NCBI RefSeq assembly: GCF_947495275.1
Contig: NZ_CANLYL010000004.1
Span: forward strand, 1 to 64,000
Origin: an uncultured Roseobacter sp.
GTDB lineage: Bacteria; Pseudomonadota; Alphaproteobacteria; Rhodobacterales; Rhodobacteraceae
DNA length: 64,000 nt
Direction of reading: 5' to 3'
Of this stretch, positions 36,683 to 43,848 are shown piece by piece. The notes below the pieces were generated by a model, which had not been told where the DNA came from, made no database searches, and saw nothing but the letters and a program-made list of their open reading frames with translations. A program made the position numbers and the translations under genes. Numbering within the stretch: the stretch's first letter is position 1; every line of letters starts with the position of its first letter.

Positions 36683-37078
36683 TTGGCCAAAGCAATTCAC
36701 AGCATGATCCGTGTGCTCGACGAGGAAAAGTCGGTCGCCTTTTACCGCGACGCCTTCGGGCTGGAGGTCGCCGACCGGTTGGACTTCACCGATTTCACGC
36801 TGGTTTACCTGTCCAACAGCGAAACCGCTTTCGAGTTGGAGCTGACTGTCAACAAGGGGCAGTCCGAGCCCTATGATCTGGGCAATGGCTACGGCCATCT
36901 TGCTGTCTCCGTGGACAATTTGGAAGCAGAACATGCGCGGTTTGAGGCCGCCGGGCTGGCCCCGCGCGCAATCGTGGAATTTGCGCCGGACGGCAAACTC
37001 GTCGGCAAGTTCTTTTTCGTGGCTGACCCTGATGGCTATCAGATCGAAGTTCTCGAACGCAGCGGACGCTTTCTCTGA
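36683..37078 (+). CDS. VOC/glyoxalase-I-family protein
   Basis: A 131-residue VOC protein with the lactoylglutathione-lyase pattern: IHSMIRVLDEEKSVAFYRDA, then FGLEVADRLDF, NGYGHLAVSVDNLEAE and FVADPDGYQIEVLER with the late metal Glu. Glyoxalase I converts the methylglyoxal-glutathione hemithioacetal to lactoylglutathione. The start is a TTG at 36683 with GGGAGAAAGG before it, giving the family N-terminus (M)AKAIHSMIRV. Confidence 0.82.
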   Translation: MAKAIHSMIRVLDEEKSVAFYRDAFGLEVADRLDFTDFTLVYLSNSETAFELELTVNKGQSEPYDLGNGYGHLAVSVDNLEAEHARFEAAGLAPRAIVEFAPDGKLVGKFFFVADPDGYQIEVLERSGRFL

Positions 37079-37127
37079 CGTTGCCAGCGGGACACAGAAA
37101 TTCACCAAGATTGAGGGAGGAGACTCA

Positions 37128-37652
37128 ATGACCAACCAACCTAGAGCGAAGGGAATAACCCGTCGCGAGTTGCTCAAAAGCAGCGTTGCGGCAGGCGGTA
37201 CGTTCGTATTGGGAGCCAGCTTTGTAGCAGGCTCGGATGCGGCCTGGGCGATGGAGCTTCAGGCGCTGCAACCGCACACTATGGCCACGCTGATCCAGAT
37301 GGCGCGCGATATTTATCCGCATGATCAGGTGCCGGACTTGCATTACGCGGCAGCCGTCAAGGGGTACGACACGGCAAAGGCTGCTCCCGGCATTGAAGCA
37401 GGCATTGCAGCACTTGATGCCGCAGCCCAAGGCAAGGGCCATGCGGATTACCTCTCCATCGGGTGGGAGCGCGACAGGGTCGATCTGTTGCGTGCGATGG
37501 AAGACAGCGCGTTTTTCCAGCAGATCCGTGGCGGGCTTGTGACCGGTCTTTACAACCAGAAAGACGTCTGGCCGATCTTCGGCTACGAGGGCGAGTCCTT
37601 TTCCAAGGGCGGCTACATCGAGCGCGGTTTTGACGACATCAACTGGCTTTGA
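37128..37652 (+). CDS. Tat-exported small subunit, gluconate 2-dehydrogenase subunit-3-like
   Basis: A 174-residue protein. Its N-terminus is a Tat signal with the twin Arg in GITRRELLKSSVAAGG and a hydrophobic core (FVLGASFVAGSDAAWA). The mature part (TMATLIQMARDIYPHDQVPD and later YNQKDVWPIFGYEGESF) matches gluconate/sorbitol dehydrogenase subunit 3. It lies 24 bases before the GMC gene, whose product lacks its own signal, so it probably carries the GMC subunit across the membrane as a folded pair. Confidence 0.85.
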   Translation: MTNQPRAKGITRRELLKSSVAAGGTFVLGASFVAGSDAAWAMELQALQPHTMATLIQMARDIYPHDQVPDLHYAAAVKGYDTAKAAPGIEAGIAALDAAAQGKGHADYLSIGWERDRVDLLRAMEDSAFFQQIRGGLVTGLYNQKDVWPIFGYEGESFSKGGYIERGFDDINWL

Positions 37653-37676
37653 GCCATAGCAGGGAGGATAAAAACT

Positions 37677-39248
37677 ATGGCTGCACCTTTTGATCTGAAC
37701 GACGCATCGGTCGTTGTGGTAATTGGCACTGGCGCGGGCGGCGGCGTGCTGGCAAATGAACTGGCCCAGAAGGGCGTAAGCGTTGTGGCGCTTGAGGCAG
37801 GCGGGCGCTATCTGCCCGAGGACTATGTCAACGACGAATGGGAAAGCTTTGGGCAATTGGCCTGGCTGGACCCGCGCACGACCTCGGGCGACTGGCGCGT
37901 GGCAAAGGATTTTTCCGGTCTGCCTGCCTGGATCGTGAAAGCCGTTGGCGGCACAACCACCCATTGGGCGGGCGCGTCGTTGCGTTTTCAGGACCACGAG
38001 TGGAAAGCAAAGACCAACTACGGTGACGTGCAGGGCGCGAACCTGCTGGACTGGCCGATCGACGGGGCCGAGATGGCGCCTTGGTATGATCTGGCCGAGA
38101 AAAAGCTCAACGTCACCCGAACCCATGGCAATGCGGGGCTACCCGGCAACAACAACTACAAGGTCTTCGAGGCAGGGGCCAAGGCATTGGGCTATGAAGA
38201 GGTCCACACCGGGCGCATGGCGATCAACAGTGCCGATACCGAAGACCGGCTGGCGTGCCAGCAAACGGGTTTCTGTTTTCAGGGATGCAAGTGGGGGGCC
38301 AAATGGTCGGCTGCCTATACGGATATTCCCGATGGCGAGGCCACCGGCAATCTGGAAGTGCGCGAGAAGGCGCATGTGTTGCGGATCGAGCACGGCGAGG
38401 ACGGGCTGGTCAACGGTGTTGTCTACGCAGATGCGGACGGCAATGAGCACAAGCAGATGGCGCGTGTGGTCTGCGTTGCGGGGAACTCGTTCGAAAGCCC
38501 CCGGATGCTGCTGAATTCAGCGACCTCCATGTACCCTGACGGGTTGGCCAACAGTTCCGGGCAGGTCGGGCGCAACTACATGCGTCACATGACCGGGTCG
38601 GTCTACGGTGTCTTCGACAAGCCGGTGAAGATGTGGCGCGGCACGACCATGGCGGGCATCATTCAGGACGAGTCGCGACATGATCCGTCGCGCGGGTTCG
38701 TGGGCGGCTATGAGCTGGAAACGCTTGCCCTGGGTCTGCCGTTCATGGCGGCCTTCCTCGATCCGGGCGGATGGGGGCGTGAGTTCACCACCGCGCTCGA
38801 CATGTATGAAAACATGGCCGGTATGTGGATCGTGGGCGAGGACATGCCGCAGGAAACCAACCGTGTGACGCTGAACCATGACGTCAAGGATCAGTTCGGC
38901 ATGCCGGTGGTGAATGTCCATTTCGACGACCACCCCAATGACATCGCCATGCGCAACCACGCCTACAAACAGGGGGCTGCGGTTTATGATGCGGTGGGTG
39001 CCACTCGGACCTTCCCGACACCGCCCTATCCGTCCACCCATAACCTCGGCACCAACCGGATGTCGGAAAACGCGCGTGACGGGGTGGTGAACAAATGGGG
39101 CCAGACCCACGACATCAAGAACCTGTTCATCTCGGACGGCTCGCAGTTCACAACAGGGGCGGCGGAAAACCCGACGCTGACCATTGTGGCTCTGGCCATT
39201 CGACAGGCGGATCACCTGGCAGGAGAGCTTTCTGCTCAAAATCTCTGA
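37677..39248 (+). CDS. GMC-family FAD dehydrogenase (gluconate/sorbose-type large subunit)
   Basis: A 523-residue GMC flavoprotein. The FAD motif is VVVIGTGAGGGVLANELAQK, then GVSVVALEAGG. KAVGGTTTHWAGASLRF is the GMC cofactor loop. The C-terminal HNLGTNRMSENARDGVV and NLFISDGSQFTTGAAENPTL include the catalytic His/Asn region. It oxidises a sugar, sugar acid or alcohol, the exact substrate being unknown. No signal peptide is present. No cytochrome c subunit gene is adjacent, although characterised three-subunit enzymes have one. Confidence 0.9.
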   Translation: MAAPFDLNDASVVVVIGTGAGGGVLANELAQKGVSVVALEAGGRYLPEDYVNDEWESFGQLAWLDPRTTSGDWRVAKDFSGLPAWIVKAVGGTTTHWAGASLRFQDHEWKAKTNYGDVQGANLLDWPIDGAEMAPWYDLAEKKLNVTRTHGNAGLPGNNNYKVFEAGAKALGYEEVHTGRMAINSADTEDRLACQQTGFCFQGCKWGAKWSAAYTDIPDGEATGNLEVREKAHVLRIEHGEDGLVNGVVYADADGNEHKQMARVVCVAGNSFESPRMLLNSATSMYPDGLANSSGQVGRNYMRHMTGSVYGVFDKPVKMWRGTTMAGIIQDESRHDPSRGFVGGYELETLALGLPFMAAFLDPGGWGREFTTALDMYENMAGMWIVGEDMPQETNRVTLNHDVKDQFGMPVVNVHFDDHPNDIAMRNHAYKQGAAVYDAVGATRTFPTPPYPSTHNLGTNRMSENARDGVVNKWGQTHDIKNLFISDGSQFTTGAAENPTLTIVALAIRQADHLAGELSAQNL

Positions 39249-39270
39249 CCACCGACCTTCAACCAAAGGA

Positions 39271-39302
39271 AAAGCGGCGCATCCCTGTGCCGCTTTTTTT
39301 TT
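39271..39302 (+). terminator. Intrinsic terminator after the GMC gene
   Basis: AAAGCGGC, a 10-base loop and GCCGCTTT form an 8-base stem that runs into a tract of nine T. It lies 23 bases after the GMC stop and is one of the clearest terminators in the window. Confidence 0.85.
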
Positions 39303-39615
39303 GGAATACGAGGCTCATGCGTCGGTAGCGGTCTTAAACGTGTCGAGGTCATTTTGCCGCGTCAAAAGGCACGTAGTCCAATTGGGCAATCCCCGCGATT
39401 CGACACGAAGTGTTCGTGTGGATAACTGTATTTTGTCATGTCGATTCCATGCGTGCGCGTTGCATTTATCAAGCACGAATGCAGCGCTCACCCAAAAAAC
39501 TGATTGTTTTAATCAGGAAATTAATTTTTTTCCGACAAAAACACTCAGATAGCTTGATTTCGGTTTCGAAAAAGTATCTGAGTAATTTAGTAAATCAATT
39601 CCACAGGGGATATGC
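39303..39615. other. AT-rich promoter region of the iron-binding-protein gene
   Basis: No gene is seen in this 313-base stretch. It becomes strongly AT-rich toward its end and carries two inverted copies of TATCTGAGT (39543-39583). It should hold the promoter of the FbpA-like gene. Confidence 0.5.
39543..39583. promoter_or_regulatory. Inverted repeat ACTCAGATA/TATCTGAGT upstream of the ferric-binding gene
   Basis: A perfect 9-base inverted repeat with a 23-base spacer, 33 bases before the start codon. The right half continues as CTGAGTA, a heptamer also found before the di-haem gene at 43815. An iron-responsive operator is inferred from this repeat use in the same cluster. Confidence 0.5.
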
Positions 39616-40644
39616 ATGTCGCGTACCACTCAAATTCTGACCGCTACACTGACAACGGCAACCGTGGCTTTGGGCCCGATCGCCGCATCCGCAGAAGGCG
39701 AACTCAACCTTTACTCTTCGCGTCACTATGACACCGACGAGCGGCTCTATTCGGATTTCACCGAAGCAACGGGCATCACCATCAATCGTATCGAAGGCAA
39801 AGCGGACGAATTGATCGCTCGCATGGAAGCTGAAGGACCCAATAGCCCTGCAGACATCCTGCTGACCGTGGACACCTCCCGGCTGGAGCGGGCAAAGGAC
39901 GCAGGGGTCCTGCAATCTATCGACAGCGCGGTTCTGGAAGCGCGCGTGCCGAGCAAACTACAGGATGATGACAACCAGTGGTTCGGGTTCTCGCAGCGCG
40001 CTCGGATCATTTTCTACGATAAGAATGATGTGACCGAGCCGCCGCTAACTTACGTTGATCTTGCTGATCCCAAGTATAAGGGCCAGATTTGCCACCGGTC
40101 TTCAACAAATGTCTATTCGCAGACATTGCTCGCCGCCGTGATCGAAAACCACGGTGCTGAGGCTGCCAAGAACTGGGCTCAGGGGGTTGTCGACAACTTC
40201 GCGCGCGATCCTCAGGGCGGTGACACGGACCAGCTGCGTGGCCTGGTATCGGGTGAATGTGATGTGTCGATCTCCAACACCTATTACTTCGCGCGGGCAA
40301 TGCGCAAAGACGTGAGCGACCTGTCCGCAGAAATCGACATAATCGGATGGGTGTTCCCCTCTCAGGAAGCTGAAGGGGCGCATATGAACCTTTCGGGTGG
40401 CGGTGTTGCGAAACATGCTCCAAACCGGGACAACGCCATCGCCTTCATGGAATACCTCGCAAGCGATCAGGCGCAGGAATATTTCTCCGCTGGAAACGAC
40501 GAGTTTCCTGCCGTGGCCGGTGTGGCGCTAAGCCCATCTGTGGCGAAGCTTGGTCTTTTCAAAGCGGATGATGTCGATCTTTCCAAAGTCGCCAAAAACG
40601 TTGCTGAAGCACAGAAAATCTTCAACGACGTTGGTTGGAAATAA
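39616..40644 (+). CDS. Ferric iron periplasmic binding protein (FbpA/FutA family)
   Basis: A 342-residue exported binding protein with signal peptide up to IAASA. ELNLYSSRHYDTDERLYSDF is the family start. The paired Tyr in ISNTYYFARAM are the expected ferric ligands, and DILLTVDTSRLERAKDAGV is conserved. These proteins bring Fe3+ to an FbpBC permease/ATPase, but neither is adjacent here, so those components are encoded elsewhere or missing. Upstream repeats suggest iron control. Confidence 0.92.
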   Translation: MSRTTQILTATLTTATVALGPIAASAEGELNLYSSRHYDTDERLYSDFTEATGITINRIEGKADELIARMEAEGPNSPADILLTVDTSRLERAKDAGVLQSIDSAVLEARVPSKLQDDDNQWFGFSQRARIIFYDKNDVTEPPLTYVDLADPKYKGQICHRSSTNVYSQTLLAAVIENHGAEAAKNWAQGVVDNFARDPQGGDTDQLRGLVSGECDVSISNTYYFARAMRKDVSDLSAEIDIIGWVFPSQEAEGAHMNLSGGGVAKHAPNRDNAIAFMEYLASDQAQEYFSAGNDEFPAVAGVALSPSVAKLGLFKADDVDLSKVAKNVAEAQKIFNDVGWK

Positions 40645-40656
40645 AGCCATTTCACG

Positions 40657-40684
40657 TCGGGCGGGCGTTTGACAGCCCGCCCGA
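40657..40684 (+). terminator. GC-rich hairpin after the ferric-binding gene
   Basis: TCGGGCGGGC, an 8-base loop and GCCCGCCCGA form a perfect 10-base stem 12 bases after the stop. There is no T-tract; it may act as a partial stop or message stabiliser between this gene and hemP. Confidence 0.5.
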
Positions 40685-40797
40685 TGTGCTCTCAGCAAGC
40701 CCCGGAGAGTTGCAGTTTCGAGGGGCGAAACCAGACTTCAGGTCGCCCGAGCCAGGAATGGCTCTGGCCGGAACCCGCCATCCCCGGAGGCATCCCG

Positions 40798-40977
40798 ATG
40801 ATCATCCTGACGCAAACGCCCCCCAAGCCGCTCGAGTCCACGCCGGAAGATCCACAACCCCCCGCGTATGACGCCCGCATGATGGTCGGGGATGGCACCC
40901 AGGCCAGGCTGGTGCTGGATGACCAAACCTATTTTTTGCGGATCACGCGCGCGGGGAAATTGATCCTCACCAAGTGA
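40798..40977 (+). CDS. hemP: Hemin uptake protein HemP
   Basis: A 59-residue protein. Its C-terminal half, YDARMMVGDGTQARLVLDDQ then TYFLRITRAGKLILTK, carries the HemP signature YxLRxTxxGKLILTK. In other bacteria HemP promotes expression of haem-uptake genes. The ATG at 40798 has GGAGG eight to twelve bases before it; longer in-frame starts add unrelated sequence. Haem receptor and hmu transport genes are not nearby; it stands between a ferric-binding protein and an imelysin gene. Confidence 0.87.
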   Translation: MIILTQTPPKPLESTPEDPQPPAYDARMMVGDGTQARLVLDDQTYFLRITRAGKLILTK

Positions 40978-41048
40978 GGCAAGACACCATAATGACGCGC
41001 GCTAAGCGTCTGAAACGAAAACCAATACGACCACGAGGACATGAATTC

Positions 41049-42308
41049 ATGACATTGAAACTTTCCGCCATTCTTGGAACCGCAGCACTGGTGGCCAGCC
41101 CCGCCTTGGCCGATAAGGCCGCTGTTCTTGATAACTACGCCGATATCGCTCAAGCGAAATACGCCGATAGTCTGACCACGGCGCAAGCGCTTCAGGAGGC
41201 GGTCAATGCCCTGATTGAAACCCCATCGGCAGACGCACTTGCCGCAGCCAAACAGGCCTGGATCAACGCACGTGTGCCTTATCAGCAAACGGAAGTGTAC
41301 CGCTTTGGTAATGCCATCGTCGATGATTGGGAGGGGAAGGTGAACGCATGGCCTCTGGATGAAGGGTTGATCGACTACGTTGATCCTTCCTACGGCGGGG
41401 CGACCGACGAAAACGAATATGCCGTTCTGAATGTCATCGCCAACCCAAGCTTCAAATTGTCGGGTGAAACCATCGACGCCTCCGAGATCACACCCGCGTT
41501 GCTGGAAGGGCAATTGCACGAAGCGGATGAAGTGGAAAGCAACGTCGCTACCGGCTATCACGCGATTGAGTTCCTGCTGTGGGGGCAGGATCTCAACGGT
41601 CATGAAGCTGGTGCGGGTGCGCGTCCCTGGACAGATTATGCGATGGGGGAGGGCTGTACGGGCGGCAATTGCGACCGTCGCGGTGACTACCTGAAAGCGG
41701 CGACGGATTTGCTGGTTTCCGATCTGGAATGGATGGTTGCCCAATGGCAGGACGATGGTGCTGCCCGTGCCGAACTGGTGGCCGATGAAAAGGCGGGGAT
41801 TTCAGCGATCCTGACCGGTATGGGCTCGCTAAGCTACGGTGAGCAGGCCGGTGAACGCATGAAGCTGGGCGTTTTGCTGAACGATCCCGAAGAGGAACAT
41901 GATTGTTTCTCCGATAACACCTACAACAGCCATTTCTATGATGCTTTGGGCATTCGCAATGTCTACCTGGGCAGCTACACCTCTATCGACGGAACGGTCG
42001 TGTCGGGCGCGTCCCTGTCCTCGCTGGTTGCCGAGGCAAATGGGGATGTGGACGCGGAATTGCGCGGCAAGCTCGATGCAACGATGCTGGAGATGTCAGA
42101 AATGAAAACCGCTGCCGAGGCGGGTTTTGCCTATGACATGATGCTGGAACGCGGCAACGAAAAAGGCGAAGCGCTCATCATGGGGGCTGTCGATGCGTTG
42201 ATCGACCAGACGCGCTCTATTGAACGCGCGGTCGCGGCTTTGGGCGTTGATGAGATTGCCTTTGAAGGTTCCGACAGTCTGGACGATCCCAACGCGGTTT
42301 TCCAATAA
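41049..42308 (+). CDS. Imelysin-family exported iron-uptake protein
   Basis: A 419-residue imelysin (EfeO/IrpA-like peptidase M75 superfamily, not a proven protease). The signal peptide is TLKLSAILGTAALVASPALA. The imelysin motif is NVATGYHAIEFLLWGQDLNG, with the conserved GxHxxE. The second helical-bundle half carries NSHFYDALGIRNVYLG. Family members act in periplasmic iron acquisition and are often iron-regulated. It follows hemP by 71 bases, and a second imelysin lies 3 kb on. Confidence 0.92.
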   Translation: MTLKLSAILGTAALVASPALADKAAVLDNYADIAQAKYADSLTTAQALQEAVNALIETPSADALAAAKQAWINARVPYQQTEVYRFGNAIVDDWEGKVNAWPLDEGLIDYVDPSYGGATDENEYAVLNVIANPSFKLSGETIDASEITPALLEGQLHEADEVESNVATGYHAIEFLLWGQDLNGHEAGAGARPWTDYAMGEGCTGGNCDRRGDYLKAATDLLVSDLEWMVAQWQDDGAARAELVADEKAGISAILTGMGSLSYGEQAGERMKLGVLLNDPEEEHDCFSDNTYNSHFYDALGIRNVYLGSYTSIDGTVVSGASLSSLVAEANGDVDAELRGKLDATMLEMSEMKTAAEAGFAYDMMLERGNEKGEALIMGAVDALIDQTRSIERAVAALGVDEIAFEGSDSLDDPNAVFQ

Positions 42309-42466
42309 GGCTTTCGCTATCAGGTCGGCATGTTCCCCAATCGCCAACCTGTGCCCACCGCCTGATGGGGTGGTGGCGCGCGCGCCGGGCCGTTTTTGCG
42401 TTCGGCGCGTGTTGACGTTCGACGAAGCCGTCCCAAGTTCAATCGTGCGATTGCAAGGTTCACTTC

Positions 42467-42712
42467 ATGCCTAAAACTCCAAGCCCCTGTATTGATGTCT
42501 GCAAATATAAACGGCAAGGCCATTGCATTGGCTGTTCGATGACCAAGGCACAGAAATCGCTGTATAAATCCTTGAAAAAGGACAGCCACCGGGCGGCATT
42601 CGTCAAGATGCTGACCTCTCAGCAACACCGGTTGGGAAAGTTCCAGCATTGGCATGAAGCCTATCGCAAGAAGCTCTCCAAACGGAAAATCGCGGTCGAG
42701 GAAATCCTCTGA
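42467..42712 (+). CDS. DUF1289-domain protein
   Basis: An 81-residue protein with four N-terminal Cys in PSPCIDVCKYKRQGHCIGCS, the DUF1289 signature, which may bind an iron-sulfur cluster or zinc. The C-terminal half is basic and helical. The function is unknown. A strong terminator begins within its last codons. It sits inside the iron cluster, although DUF1289 genes are common elsewhere too. Confidence 0.88.
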   Translation: MPKTPSPCIDVCKYKRQGHCIGCSMTKAQKSLYKSLKKDSHRAAFVKMLTSQQHRLGKFQHWHEAYRKKLSKRKIAVEEIL

Positions 42713-42722
42713 CCGCGTTTTT
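42691..42722 (+). terminator. Intrinsic terminator overlapping the DUF1289 stop codon
   Basis: CGCGGTCGAGGA and TCCTC-T-GACCGCG pair over 12 base pairs with one bulged T, followed by five T. The stop codon (42710-42712) lies inside the hairpin. Confidence 0.85.
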
Positions 42723-42738
42723 CAAGCTTATTTAGGGT

Positions 42739-43209
42739 TCAGCTCAGATGTGATCGCAGGAACCAAGCGAATTTTTCGTGAGTCTGGCCACGTGCGATGC
42801 ACAAATCCTCGGTGAGCGTGTCACCGTGTGACGCTGCCAGTTCCCCCGCACCCGCCAGCGTGCTTGCAAGGGTCACCTGGGCCTCCATCATCAGGCGGAT
42901 CATTTCCTGATCGCTGGCATGACCATCATGTTCGGTCACTTTTGAACGCGCCAACATACCGGCCAATGTGCCTTCTGCATGCGCGTCAATGGCTCTGACC
43001 CGTTCGGCCAGATCATCCTGGGCGATAAAATGGTCTTCGTAGATTTTCTGGAACAGATCGTGAAGCGGCCCGAATGCCATCCCTTTCACGTTCCAGTGAA
43101 AATTCTGTGCCAGCATTGTCGCGACGGCGGTTTCAGCAACAGATTGGTTCAACGCGTCGGCAATCTGGGTGCGTGCATCGGTGGTAAGCGCGGCGGCGGT
43201 CTGAGTCAT
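42739..43209 (-). CDS. Dps-family ferroxidase / DNA-protection protein
   Basis: A 156-residue ferritin-like protein. NQSVAETAVATMLAQNFHWN, VKGMAFGPLHDLFQKIYEDH and IAQDDLAERVRAIDAHAEG contain the inter-subunit ferroxidase His, Asp and Glu residues of Dps. Dps dodecamers oxidise and store iron and limit Fenton damage. The ATG at 43209 has GAGGGAG at good spacing; a TTG two codons earlier is too close to that site. A candidate Irr box lies 100 bases upstream, consistent with de-repression in iron-replete cells. Confidence 0.92.
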   Translation of the reverse strand: MTQTAAALTTDARTQIADALNQSVAETAVATMLAQNFHWNVKGMAFGPLHDLFQKIYEDHFIAQDDLAERVRAIDAHAEGTLAGMLARSKVTEHDGHASDQEMIRLMMEAQVTLASTLAGAGELAASHGDTLTEDLCIARGQTHEKFAWFLRSHLS

Positions 43210-43308
43210 TTGCAAACTCCCTCAATCGAATGAATTGTCGGCTGGCTTGCGGTTCGCTGGCTGGCTGTCTCCGAAACATAGTGTTTCAATAGCGCTTGCC
43301 AAGTCTTT

Positions 43309-43325
43309 TTTAGAACAATTCTAAT
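43309..43325. promoter_or_regulatory. Candidate Irr box (iron control element) upstream of dps
   Basis: TTTAGAA-CAA-TTCTAAT matches the ICE/Irr-box pattern TTTAGAA-N3-TTCTAAA at 16 of 17 positions allowing any spacer. It is upstream of the Dps gene and overlaps the stop codon of the gene at 43321-43773. Irr represses iron-storage genes through such boxes in alphaproteobacteria. Confidence 0.75.
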
Positions 43326-43773
43326 CCAGACAGAATTGCTCGGAAATATGGGCGATCAGAAACCCGATATAGCGCCGGTCAGGGGGGGCGACCCGCGACC
43401 CTAGCAAAAATCGCAGCGAGCTTTGATCGTCTTGCCGGACCGCCTGGACGCATCGCAGAATCCAGGCTTCGTCAAAAGACAATTCCGCCACGCCGGGCCG
43501 ATACCAGATCACCTGTTTGCTGACGGCTGTTGCAAGGCATTTGACCAGGGTTTCCGCAAAGGTACGCTTGGCTGTTTCGCCATCCAGATTGAGAAGGGCG
43601 CAGGCTTCAAAGAGATCAGCACGCGCCGCTGTGCGGCACTCAAGCGCGACGAGGCGTAGATGGGTAACAAGCTCTCGCAAGCCCGGATCAATTGCGGGCG
43701 CAGCCTCGTTGCGAGGTTGCCTGCGTGGCGGTGAAACTGAGAGTTTCGAGAGGGACACCATGTCGCGGTTCAC
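43321..43773 (-). CDS. Hypothetical protein in the iron cluster
   Basis: A 150-residue soluble protein from a GTG at 43773; an ATG four codons in is also possible, and no strong ribosome site is seen for either. It looks alpha-helical, with no signal peptide and no metal motif. Recognisable only by composition are LRLVALECRTAARADLFEAC and the ending FLIAHISEQFCLD. It is divergent from the DUF1111 operon by 75 bases and directly upstream of dps, so it may share the same iron control. No function is proposed. Confidence 0.65.
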   Translation of the reverse strand: MNRDMVSLSKLSVSPPRRQPRNEAAPAIDPGLRELVTHLRLVALECRTAARADLFEACALLNLDGETAKRTFAETLVKCLATAVSKQVIWYRPGVAELSFDEAWILRCVQAVRQDDQSSLRFLLGSRVAPPDRRYIGFLIAHISEQFCLD

Positions 43774-43814
43774 CCGATAAAAATGGTCGGCGACAGACTC
43801 GCCATTCGTAATTC

Positions 43815-43835
43815 CTGAGTATACTTATAAAGTAT
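43815..43835. promoter_or_regulatory. CTGAGTA element joined to 15-base palindrome before the di-haem gene
   Basis: CTGAGTA (43815-43821) runs into ATACTT-ATA-AAGTAT (43821-43835), a perfect palindrome. It ends just before the ribosome site of the DUF1111 gene and lies in the gap shared with the divergent hypothetical gene. An operator, probably iron-linked, is inferred. Confidence 0.5.
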
Positions 43836-43848
43836 TACGGAGAGATCA

